This document shows positions 11,676 through 21,827 of a stretch of DNA of 48,942 nt, piece by piece. The position numbers and the translations under genes were made by a program. Every line of letters begins with the position of its first letter. Position 1 is the first letter of the stretch. The DNA comes from Candolleomyces eurysporus (lineage: Eukaryota; Basidiomycota; Agaricomycetes; Agaricales; Psathyrellaceae). Under the pieces are notes generated by a model that made no database searches, was not told the origin of the DNA, and worked only from the letters and a program-made list of their open reading frames with translations. The stretch is from assembly GCA_027579435.1 (NCBI GenBank), contig JANBPK010000957.1, forward strand, positions 1-48,942, in the 5' to 3' direction.

Positions 11676-13101
11676 ATGTCGCTGGATACAACGGGCAACC
11701 TCAAGCAGCAGTTGATCAATAACTTGGGTCCCAAGTACCCTGTATACCACGAAGCCTTGCAGAACTTTGCTACAGGAAAGATTTCTCGCGTTGAATTTGA
11801 AGATACGGTCAAACAGGTGCTCACGACCGCAGCGCTACGTGAGTGGCTCTTGTGCCACCAAAAGTCGCGTCTCGCTGACCCCAAGCGGTTTCAGTCCAGA
11901 TCCACAATGCATTAATCATTTCTCTTTTTGACGCTACCGCAGCGTACAAAAGAAATGCTGCAGTCGCAGCTGCCACCTCCCAAAGCCATGATACCACTGC
12001 AACTCCTCCTCCTCCCACAGTTCCCAAGGCACCATTGAGGAAACGGAAGCGGACCTTGCTGCCATACCAGGGGCCAGATGTCTCGGAGGATGAGAGATCT
12101 CTCAGAAGTATGCGGCTGAAGAAGTGGGTCCTTGCTATGGGAAGAAAGGAAAGGGATCGTCTCAAAAACCTGCCCAACACTACGGTGAACCCATCATTGC
12201 CATCCGTCGCACAACCACCCTCGACTGCCTTACCGACCCCTGTAGCTGTTGAAGGACAGCCGCCACCCCCACCTCCCCCAATTGTTGCACAACCTCATCT
12301 ACCTCCCCCTCTAATAAACCCGGGCCGACCGCGTCCGGAACTCGACGAGATATCCTCTGAGCGGGGGGTCAGGCTGCTCCCGGAACGAGGAGGTATGCTA
12401 TCAGGCATCGTCTTCGGCTTGTCATACTGATGTCATGATCACAGGACAACCAGGCGCCCGACTTCCTATTCATCTTCACAGTTCCACCCGCGCCCCGACT
12501 CAACAGCACATTTATGATCGCATAAATCTAATTTGTGCTCAGCATAATCTCTCCTCTCCTTCACGAGCTGTAGCTGCGCTACTAAACCTCGCTTGCGAGG
12601 CTAAGCTCAAGCAGCTCATCACACATGCAGTGACACTGACCCTATCCTCTCAGGCTATTAGTTCTATCAGTCCCGCTTCTGCAATCGCCAATCCCTTTGT
12701 CCCCGCTTCGAATTCTTCATCCTCTCGGGATCCAACTTCTAACACCTTGACTAGCCAATCGCTTATTACCCTACCTTCTTCCTCCACGCTTCATCATATA
12801 CCGCAGAAAACGCCGGTACTCACAGCGTCGGCCTTCCAAACGTTGTTTACCATGTATCCAGCCAGTCTACCCAACAAATCGGCCGCTGCAATGAGACTTG
12901 CTACTATTCCTTCCTCAGTGGTATGTTCACCTTTTCAAAGACCCTGCCCTTCGTTCTGACCAGTTTCAATATTTTCAGGATGACGATACGGATGATGTTC
13001 CCGTGCTCAAAGATCGTGAGGTCAGGGATCAGAGATGGCAAATCATGGCACTCCTTGCAGAAAGGAGTGCTGTTCGAGAGAGCCTGAAGTCTGTCAGGTA
13101 A
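11676..13101 (+). CDS. HFI1: SAGA core subunit Hfi1/Ada1
   Basis: Hfi1/Ada1 is a structural histone-fold subunit of the SAGA co-activator and pairs with Taf12. The N terminus (LKQQLINNLGPKYPVYHEALQNFATGKISRVEF) is the typical start of the SAGA-Tad1 family: a short helical segment ending in the first exon, followed by IHNALIISLFD after an intron at about 11834-11890. Then come a basic patch (RKRKRTLLPYQG), a proline-rich linker with a run of seven prolines, and the histone-fold-like part (YDRINLICAQHNLSS...AVAALLNLACEAKLKQLI). Introns after LLPERGG and after TIPSSV keep frame. The stop at 13099-13101 sits inside a consensus donor (gtaaga); splicing to an acceptor near 13229 would extend the protein by some 15 residues to 13283. 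Family assignment is good; the 3' end is uncertain. Confidence 0.8.
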
Positions 13102-13745
13102 GAGACCATCCTGATCCCGTGAGGAAAGCGATGCTGTTATTCCTCTCACGAACGGTCCTTTTTGTTCCGTCCTTTTTCTTTCTTTTCGGTCACGTCTCTC
13201 CATGATATACCTTACTTACTTATCGAAGGATTTCCAGTACGGCTACTAATAAAGCTTCCACGGACTCTACTATGATATCATGACGGCGTTCGAGCTTAGA
13301 GCAGATTACGGGCATTACTAGTACGAATCTGGTGGTGGCTAGTGTATGTTATAGTTGCCGGTTGTATGTCTCATTCAAGATCCCTCCCAGATCCTCAAAA
13401 TTCTCGACGATTACTCAAGTGAGTAAATTTCTTGTTCTGGGTTCAACTACAACTCCCCAAGCGCATTCCATCTTCCTGGTTGACTCTTGACTGCCGTAAA
13501 GTCTGATTTTGAATCTCCATGCCTCTGGGCGGCCTGATTTTCGTGCCTCAGGTTGCCCATTTGGTGTTGCCGAGTGAGCACCGCATGCGCACTTGTCCTT
13601 CAGTGGGTGCCACGGTGAGCTTATACCTCATCGTTACACACAAATATCAGGCGCCCGGGCGTCTGACTGACGACCGCCCGGCGTTGTTAGTCCACAGACT
13701 GCCACCCCGGCGATGACCAGTCGCTTTCAGATCCAATGGCTGGCA
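13102..13745. other. Intergenic region before the secreted-protein gene
   Basis: Apart from the possible last exon of Hfi1 (13230-13283), I see no gene. It carries one copy of a 29-base direct repeat (13415-13443) whose partner is at 15121-15149, and ends at the TATA box of the next gene. Confidence 0.45.
13415..13443 (+). repeat. 29-base direct repeat, copy 1
   Basis: TCAAGTGAGTAAATTTCTTG and the following nine bases match 15121-15149 at 27 of 29 positions, same orientation. The two copies flank the secreted-protein gene and the inverted DCAF4 fragment. Confidence 0.7.
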
Positions 13746-13751
13746 TATAAG
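13746..13751 (+). promoter_or_regulatory. TATA box of the secreted-protein gene
   Basis: TATAAG lies 84 bases before the ATG at 13835. Position and sequence fit a fungal core promoter of an inducible gene. No other TATA-like element lies closer to the start. Confidence 0.55.
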
Positions 13752-13834
13752 TAGGGTGGTTATGCTCGGAAGTAAAAGACAATACCAGGAGCTCGTTGAC
13801 CTATTCTTGACAAACTGCCACAGATTTTTCGAAG

Positions 13835-14596
13835 ATGCCTTCTCTCAAATTAGGCTCACTCTTTGCCTTCTTTGCAACCTCGTTCCTCTTGAACCGCTCT
13901 CTCCCGCTTGGTGCTGCCCAAGGAACCGGTGTCTCGCCTATCCCCAGGCTTGAATTTTACAGCGCCCCGGGTTGTCCTACCAGTAGTGTGATTGTGACTT
14001 TCTACCAACCAGTTGCTGGTGTATGCCACAATGTTGCAAGGACCTCGGGGGGTGGGCCAAGGTCTGTCAGGCTGAGGAATGAGCCCGGAGCCGGGTGAGC
14101 GAATTTCAGCTCTTCGATGATATTTTATTTTTTNCTAACTTGGGTTTTAGAGCGACTTCTGCATGGGGTGGGGAGAGCTGCAGTGGAGGGCTTCCACAAC
14201 TTGGATCTGGAGCAGGGCCTTGTTTGACGGGCCGAAATGAGTGTAAGTCGATATTTCATTCTTGTTCCAGAAGAGTGGGCTGCTAACGAAGTGCCGATCG
14301 ACGAAATAGATCATTCAGCGAAATGGTTTGCGGCTGCAAGGGTTGCTTCGGGGGGATTAGAAGCAAGGCAGACCGTCAATGGTTCTGCAGTAGGAGAGCC
14401 ACAGGACTGCGTTCAGGCAGATACTGTGGGATACTATGACACTAATGGCGAGCTTGTCACGGTACCGATTCCGCAGGACGATGAGGATGCCAAGGCCATC
14501 TTGTGGAAGGCATTCAGCAACAATGATGCCACTACGATTAAGGAGTATGCCGCTTCTAAGCAGGCTGTGCCTCTGCCCCCTTCCTGGAGAATTTGA
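13835..14596 (+). CDS. Small secreted protein, unknown function
   Basis: The gene has three exons (13835-14094, 14151-14242, 14310-14596) and codes for 212 residues. The second intron (14243-14309) contains a gctaac branch site and joins NEY to HSAKWF, giving one continuous frame to the stop. The N terminus MPSLKLGSLFAFFATSFLLN is a plausible signal peptide, with cleavage likely near LPLGAAQ. The mature part has five cysteines (PGCPTS, GVCHNV, ESCSGG, GPCLTG, QDCVQ), which fits an extracellular disulfide-bonded protein. I recognise no domain. The first intron has one N at 14134. It lies immediately beside rearranged DNA and is bracketed by a 29-base direct repeat. It could be an effector-like or wall protein; that is only inference. 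Confidence 0.7.
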
Positions 14597-14692
14597 AGGA
14601 TATTCCTTTGTATCTTTATCCTATGTATTTAGTTGAAGGCCGCGGCGTTCTGGCCCTTGGATAAATATGGGCAATGCCATTTCCGTATGTAA

Positions 14693-15108
14693 ATGCATCA
14701 ATGACGCTAAGATAGAGCATCTGGTTCCTTTACAAAAAACCGGTACCCGTTGAATGCCTCTGCCCCAAGTTCCATTTCCACAAGTCAGTCCTACTTGCGG
14801 CTCACAGACATGTTATTGGTGTCTTATCAATGCTTCGGGTTCGCCCCCCACCAACTCCTGATCGCGACAGTTTGATGCGAGCTCTTGGGCGCCCTGACCA
14901 GTTTCTCGAACGGGCCCAGAGAAAGAGGCGCAGTGGACTTCGGCATCCGACGTGACCATAAGCACAGAGATGTAGTCGGGAAATTGGGAGAGGAAGGGGT
15001 TGTAACACTTTCAGGGCAATATGCTACTAGAGGTGTCTGACTGGTCTGTTGTCATCGGCGGATTGGGAGTCATAGAGTTAGGTGGGAGCAAACCGGAGGT
15101 GGTGAATA
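14693..15108 (-). pseudogene. Inverted, decayed 3' fragment of the DCAF4-like gene
   Basis: Read on the minus strand, this matches plus-strand positions of about 35953-36358, that is the last exon and 3' flank of the DCAF4-like gene. Shared landmarks include the TSGLL, NSMTPNPP, DQSDTSSS and DLWKWNLGQR segments and the downstream tract ggttttttgtaaaggaacca. A tryptophan codon of the intact gene (SPWK) is a TGA stop here, and there are further small insertions and deletions, so it cannot be a functional exon. No 5' part of the gene is present. It lies just upstream of the left helicase copy. Confidence 0.85.
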
Positions 15109-15120
15109 CAAGCAGTGTAA

Positions 15121-15149
15121 TCAAGTGAGTAACTTTCTTGTTCCGGGTT
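15121..15149 (+). repeat. 29-base direct repeat, copy 2
   Basis: Matches 13415-13443 at 27 of 29 bases in the same orientation. It falls between the DCAF4 fragment and the beginning of the homology to the right helicase locus. Confidence 0.7.
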
Positions 15150-15339
15150 GAGTTGCTCATGCTAGGTCTTGATGGCGGTTAGCGGCGTTACGAGATTACG
15201 GGACGCGTTGTGTTTGTTTGCTCTGGCCATTCTGTTATTCTTCGTGGGCATTCCCAGAGACCATTCAAGCTATGCCAGGCTGCTGAGGATCCCCTTATCG
15301 CTCGCAGGCGTCCTCTCAGCGTGATTTCATCGATTCACG

Positions 15340-18300
15340 ATGGAGAGTTCGCGGGCAAGCAGGCTGACGAAACTCTTCAAGGATGCCCTCTCTGGCAGAA
15401 CCAGGATCCAACCGGGCAATGCCAATCTCTTCCTCGAAGCAATCCGCTCACAGACAGATCCAGGAGACTGTCTATACCAGCTCTCATCTTCCAAGAACGG
15501 AATGGATGCCTTACAGAATGCAATGCGTTTTGACTTGGCCGTCACCTTCCTGAATGAACACGCCTCACCCCTCCTACGCTATTTCCAACAACCAGATTTG
15601 GCAGAGATTGGTGGTGGACAACTGCTACAGTCTGTTCTCCTCAAGATAGTGGATCCGCCTATCTTTTGGAATGCCTTTCAGCAGGCTTTCCTAAACGATA
15701 CCCTCACTCTTGACGGCCAGAAAGCCTTCGGGTGGCTACTCCTCCAACTCATCTCCCTCCCTCCTGATTCCTCGGCATTATACAGAGAAGATTCCTACTT
15801 TGATCAGCATCTCTGTCGTTTGTTATCATCCGATGACATCGACCTTCGAAATCTAGGCCACAAGGCCAAGCACGCTACGGAAGCGCTCAAAGGCGAATTC
15901 TCGACTGTCGCCGCTGGTGCAGTTGGCTTAGCTTTACCAGGACGCCACGACAACGACTTTGCTGACTTCCGGCAGATTGCCATCGTCCCAACGCCAGACG
16001 AAGTTCAATCTAAAGAACCCGCTTTCGTTCGGCCCAGTGACTTCCTGCGAGATCCCTCCACTGAACCAACCCGGGTGGCCAGCCATCTCGACAACCAATT
16101 CAGGCTCCTTCGAGAAGATATGCTCTACGACCTCAGGGAAGAGCTCCAGTTGGCTTTGGGGGATCGTAAACGGAGGCGTGGCACGAAGATAAGCGGCCTT
16201 CAGGTCGTTGGCCTCTATTTACAGGAGAGTGAGCCTCGTGGCAAGAATATCCGCCGGGTCAAGTGCGGACTTCAGCTTGAATGCGAAGAAGACTTGGCCA
16301 TATTTCAGGGCGTCAACCCTGAGAAACGCGAAAAGTATATCCGGGACGAGAGGTACTTTTTGAGGCACCAATCCCTCGCCTGCCTCCAGGTCGAGAACGA
16401 AATCATCGCCGTCGTTACTATCAACCGTGACACAGCTCTCCTCGCACAGCCCTGGCCCATTATCGCCGTTCAGCTAGAGGGCAACGAAGGACTAATGAAA
16501 GCTCTTCGAAGGATCAAACAGAGTGACAACCTCACGCTTATCCAAATCGACACAGCCTTGTTTGCATACGAACCTGTCTTGAAGGCACTCCAGCAAGCTC
16601 CCAGCCTCCCTCTGTCCGAAGAACTTTTACTGTGGAAGCCCGACAGCGTCCCTCAAAAACTCAAATTATTCGAACAGGCGACTCCCGTTGTCAATGCCCT
16701 CCTTTTGGACCCCAACTGCGATTTGAAATCCCTTCTACGAACGAAGGACCACATACACTTGGACGCGTCCCAATCGAGATCTTTACTTGTTGGCCTGGTG
16801 CAGAGAGTTTCCCTTATTCAAGGACCCCCTGGTGAGTTAGTTGCATGGCGGTCACCATAAGCCATAGGTTCTGACTAAATGATCAAAGGCACTGGAAAAT
16901 CATTCATCGGCGCGCTTATGGCGAAAGCCATCCATGACTACACAAAGCAAATCATCCTGGTGATTTGTTTCACGAACCATGGACTTGACGACATTCTAAC
17001 CAGCTTACTGGACATCGGAATTCCGGCTTCAAGCATGGTTCGACTTGGCGGGAAACCGGCACCGAAAACTGAGCCTCTCACGCTCAGACGTCAAGTTAAC
17101 ACGGGAACTCGCGACAAGACCGAATGGCGAGCAATTAACGCGGCGAAATTGTCGCTCAACGACCTCGACGGGAATTTGACCTCGAGCTTCGCCGAGTACA
17201 TGACAAAGACAATCACGCTTAAAGACATCCTCGGCTACTTGGAATCTGAAGACCATGGCTACGCCTCTGCCTTTACTGTCCCCAAAGGCAAAGATGATAT
17301 GCAGATTGTTGGGAGGAAGAAAGGTCACGTTATCCGTGGCACGTACCTTCTTGAAAGATGGCTCAAGGGACAAGATGCCGGCGCTCTCTCGTCATCCGAA
17401 AACGTGCGGCTGGGGTCAGGCATATGGGGGATGAGCCCAGCCGAAAGAAACGTGAAATATCAAGAATGGTACCATGCTGTGGAAACGAAACAAGTTCAAG
17501 GCCTGTATGCAACCATCAAATCCTACAACAAGGGGTTCGAGAGCCTGGAACAAGCATTAGCATCCAAAGATATCAACCTGTTAAGGGGAAAGAGAATCAT
17601 TGGCTGCACGACGACTGCTGCTGCAAAATACGGGTTTTCTATTCAGGCCGCCGCTCCCAATGTCGTTCTAGTAGAGGAAGCTGGTAAAATCTTGGAAAGC
17701 CATATTCTAACTGCCCTTGGTCCCAACCTGTCGCAGCTTATCCTCATTGGTGACCACAAGTGCGGTTGTTCACTCTAGAATCTGTTTGCTTTTTTTTAAT
17801 TCAGATTTTTATCAGGCAGCTTCGACCGAAGGTCAACGACTACGAGCTTACCGTCGAGTCAAACAACGGTTACGACCTCAATTGCTCCCTATTCGAACGA
17901 TTAATTCTATCCGGTTACCCTCACCAAACCTTGAAGAAACAACACCGCATGAGACCTGAGATATCCGACCTTATCCGACAACTCACGTACCCAGAACTGC
18001 AAGACGCAACTCGAACACTAAACCGCCCAAATATCATCGGTGTCCAAGATAACATCGTTTTCATCAGCCACTCCAAGCCCGAAGGTAACTATGGTCAACT
18101 CACCGACAGAACGGACATGGCATCGAAAGCGTCCAAACAGAATCAATTCGAAGTTGAGATGGTTCTGAAGATCGTGAAATATCTCGGCCAACAAGGGTAC
18201 GGGACTGACAACCTTGTGATCTTAACCCCGTATCTAGGACAGCTTCACCGTCTTCGCGATGCCCTGCAGAAGGACAACGACCCTCTTCTGAACGATCTAG

Positions 18301-20080
18301 ACTCATATGAGTTGGTCAAGGCGGGCCTCCTCAGTCCGGCAACCGCTAAGGAAAACAAGAAGCCTATCCGCCTATCTACCATCGGTACGTGCTGTTTTAT
18401 TTTGCTTGATTGGTCTATAGTCTGACATCTTTGAAACAGATAACTTTCAGGCAGAGGAGAGCGACATCGTCATTGTTTCGCTCACAAGAAGCAACTCCAG
18501 CAACGACATCGGATTCATGTACTCCCCAGAACGTTTGAACGTACTCCTTTCCCGTGCACGCAACGGCCTCATCATGATAGGCAACTCCAGCACCTTCAAG
18601 AATTCTCGCAAAGGAAAAAAAACTCTGGACGAAGCTATTCAACATGCTCGCGGAAGGACAACATATCTATGAAGGCCTACCTGTGTACTGCTCCCGACAC
18701 CCCCATCGAAAACAAATTCTTTGCAAGGCCCAAGATTTCGATGAGAAATGTCCAGAGGGAGGTTGCATCGAACCATGGTATGACTCCTTGTCAATATATT
18801 TGAGCGAATGAGCTGACTTCCTTCTCAGCGATACGATGCTCAGTTGCCAGGTGCACAAATGCACTTCCAGGTGCCACAACATTGTCGACCATAGCAAGAT
18901 CCCGTGCGAGGAACTTGTCAGCGAGAAGTGTCCAAGGCGTCATCCTTTAACACGAAAATGCCATGAACCATCGATTCCCGGCGCGTGCAAAATTTGCCAC
19001 CGCGAGGATAAGCTTGCCAGAAAGAAGCAGATAGCTGATCAGGAGGAGAGAAACCGCAAGGAGGCGGCCGAACGGAAGCACTTGCAGGAACTGGCGGAAA
19101 TTGACGCAGAGATCGAAAAGGAGCGGCGTCAGGAGAAAGAGGCAAAGGAAGCGGAGGAAAGGGCACAAGCCATACGCCAGAGGAGAGCAGATCTGGCCGC
19201 AGCACGAGCAGCCGTTCCAGTCGGTTCCATGTCCACACCCCGAAATGTTGAAACACACCGGACCGAACCGCAACAGAGACCAACATCTGGACTACTGGGC
19301 AAGCCCCCTATCTTCTACAACAGCACCAGTACCCAAGCCCAAGTTCGAGCCGTGCCCTCTGGTAGCAATCAAGGGTGCCACGGGCTATCGGCTCCCTGCG
19401 CGTGCAAAATTTGCGACGGCGAGCATAAGCGTATTAGAAAGAAGCAGCTGGCTGATTTGGAGGAGAGAGAACGCAAAGAGGCAGCCGAACCGAAGCACTT
19501 GCAGGAGATGGCGGAAATCGACGTAGGCTACGTCAAGGCCGATCCCCAGGCTCNAACCGTGCCCTCCGGTGAGNACGCTAGCACTCGGGGAGGTCGAGGA
19601 GGCTCTCTGCAGCAGAGGAGGAATGTAGAGCCGGGGCCACCAGAATCGCCTCGCCGTGCGACACTGGTCGCACCTATCCCTGCATTCTCTTCCAGGGCTC
19701 TGGCTCCTGCACCCCCGGATGATCAAAGCAGAGGCCCAGGGGTGACCGATGAGTTATGGGTGTGGTCGGAAGCGGCGAGACGTCAAGCTGAAGAAAAGGA
19801 TCGACGGAGGAAGGATGAGAGGCTCGAAAAGGCGAAAAGAGAGGCCGAAGCGCAAAAGAAACAGGCAGAGGAGTTGGCTAGACAAGAGGCGCAAGCACAA
19901 GAAGAAGCACGACGTAAGCTGTTGGAATATCAAAGGCGACAAGCTGAGAGGAATGAACGGAGGCTGAGAGCCGAGCGTGAACGAATTGCAGAGCTTGATC
20001 ATGAGAGGAAGGAGCAGGCAGGCGTCTGGCAGAGGTTGCGTCAGATGGGAGGGTACTTTTCTGGCTACGAGTGGATTTAG
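15340..20080 (+). CDS. NFX1-type SF1 helicase paralogue lacking the AAA+ modules (frameshifted)
   Basis: This is a shortened paralogue of the gene at 36819-44552. The N-terminal helical region of about 480 residues is followed by an SF1 helicase of the UPF1/ZNFX1 type: motif I GPPGTGKS (split by an intron), Ia CFTNHGLDD, II VEEAGK, III GDHKQLRP (split by an intron), QHRMRPEI, LTPYLGQ, ESDIVIVSLTRSN, LNVLLSRAR. Then come an NF-X1-like finger (CQVHKCTSRCH), coiled coils, and a stop at 20080. Motif II has K where the right copy has E. A run of eight A at 18615-18622 shifts the frame by +1 compared with the right copy and gives an early stop at about 18672; the original frame continues beyond it. 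The three AAA+ modules are missing through an in-frame junction near 19574. Either it makes a helicase-finger-coil protein (if the shift is an error) or it is a pseudogene. Confidence 0.8.
19370..19527 (+). repeat. Internal duplication in the left helicase coil region
   Basis: This segment codes for CACKICDGEHKRIRKKQLADL and the coil after it. It repeats the segment at about 18975-19115 (GACKICHREDKLARKKQ). The right paralogue has only one copy. The second copy is followed by GYVKADPQA, matching the right copy's GYSNASPQA, so the duplication lies just before the deletion junction. Confidence 0.75.
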
Positions 20081-20416
20081 ATGGGGAATGGATATCGCTG
20101 TGCTGGGGGAGCCATTTCGTGTCTTCTGCTCAACTTGGAATGTAATTACTTGGATGTAGTGGGTAGTGAACGTGATCTATCGTGTATATAGTTTCCGGTT
20201 AACAAAGATGAAAAAATGTTCCGAGTGTATGTCATCGTGGAAAAAGCTGTTCGGCCGGACTTGCTTGAACCGCGACGGCCATTACCCTGGACTCTGCCCC
20301 GTCTTCCGTGCCTCCGCAGTTCCACTACAACTCGTCTTGCCTTTGCAAACGAGTATTCTAGCCCCGTTCTTCCCTTTCCCCAGGAGTACCGCCTCGTCAC
20401 CACTCACTTTGCCAGC

Positions 20417-21576
20417 ATGGCTGAAGAACCAGATTATGAGGCCCTTCCTGCGAATGCAGGACTTGCAGTAAGCCTTTTATAACATTCCATCGGAGGCATC
20501 CTAAAAGACAGTTCAGGTGAACATGTTGGCTGGAGCACTGGTATGACCGTGTCTTCCTTGTTTTCTTTTCTTTTTTAAACCGAATGTCTAGGCTGGTATC
20601 TCAGAACATGCTGTCATGTTTCCTATTGACAGCATCAAGGTGAGCACATTCGACACGACCATTTTGAACGATACCAACGTCATTGTCTGCTCAGACGCGA
20701 ATGCAAGTGTTTGCAACTTCCCCGGTCGCAGTCTACAGTGGAGTGGGGAATGCATTTACGCGGATATCGGCTACAGAGGGTATGAGGGCCCTCTGGAGGG
20801 GCGTGTCCTCTGTCGCACTCGGCGCTGGTCCTGCCCATGCTCTTCACTTTGGAACCCTGGAGGCGGTGAAGGAATTGGCAGGGGGTAACGAGGCTGGGAA
20901 CCAGGTTTTGGCTACGTGTAACGTCAATCAATTTCCTTCCCGCTCTTTTTTGCTGACTGGTGCCCCGTAGCGTTGGCTGGCGCGTCGGCCACCATCGTCA
21001 GCGATGCTTTCATGAACCCCTTCGACGTCATCAAGCAACGGATGCAACTTCACAAGTCGGAATACCGATCCCTGCTGACCTGTGCACGCTCGATCTACCG
21101 GACTGAAGGACTAACAGCTTTCTACATCTCTTATCCCACTACTCTCGCGATCTCAATACCCTTCAACGCTATTCAATTCACCGTCTACGAGCATATCAAA
21201 CGATACCTCAACCCGCGAGGGGAATACTCTCCAGGATCACATATTGTGGCCGGGGGCATCGCTGGCGCTGTTGCTGCGGGCGTGACGACACCGCTTGATG
21301 TAGCCAAAACGATTCTGCAAACCCGAGGATCGGCCACGGACCCCGAAGTCCGAAGCGTACGAGGCATGGGCGACGCCTTGAAAATCATCTGGAAGAAGGA
21401 TGGTCTACGAGGATTCAGCCGGGGGATGACTCCTCGAATCCTCACTGTAATGCCAAGCACCGCCCTATGTTGGCTATCATATGAATTCTTCAGTACGTGA
21501 TAGCTTCCCTTTTCCTCCATATAGCAGGGTTTCTAACGTGTCGCAACAAACAGAGGCTGCCATACGATCCGACTAA
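20417..21576 (+). CDS. Mitoferrin, mitochondrial iron carrier (Mrs3/Mrs4 type)
   Basis: Mitochondrial carriers of the Mrs3/Mrs4 type bring iron across the inner membrane for Fe-S cluster and haem synthesis. Exons are 20417-20467, 20517-20540, 20592-20639, 20695-20917, 20971-21492 and 21554-21576. The spliced protein starts MAEEPDYEALPANAGLA, then [28 protein letters not shown], the first carrier signature (P-x-D-x-x-K). The second signature is NPFDVIKQRMQ and the third is TPLDVAKTILQTRG. Three repeats with paired helices are visible, and the total of about 295 residues fits the family. The last intron gives the end EFFKAAIRSD. The M-N-G type iron-carrier contact residues cannot be checked without alignment. 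Its promoter and first exon are partly copied at 36531-36699. Confidence 0.9.
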
Positions 21577-21827
21577 TTACTTATACTTGATAGATAGATA
21601 TCCAAAAGACCCATGCTATCGTGGACACAACGCTGATTTCTCATGCTGTGAACTTTGTATATGGCTCTCCTTAAGCAGGAACACTGAACGCGCACCTCAT
21701 CTCTACAGACACCACACTATACTTCTTGCCCTTATTCTGCACAGTAATTCTTGGGTATCATGGTCTAATAATAGAAATACTTGCGTGATGCTCGATTGTG
21801 AATCGCCTCTCCTTCTCCCATCTCGCC

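Larger units (their letters stand above)
15213..20287 (+). repeat. Left arm of the inverted duplication
   Basis: This block is homologous to the reverse complement of about 36700-44690. Homology starts about 130 bases upstream of the helicase ATG and runs past the stop through the 3' flank (shared tracts gtgtatatagtttccgg and catcgtggaaaaagctgtt). It lacks the segment corresponding to right-arm positions of roughly 37461-40511. Identity varies along the arm from about 88 percent to about 97 percent by eye. Confidence 0.88.

Noticed and set aside
19385..19726. Antisense open frame across the left helicase coil region
   Set aside because: Produced by the GC-biased coiled-coil codons on the opposite strand. 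The same happens in the right copy.
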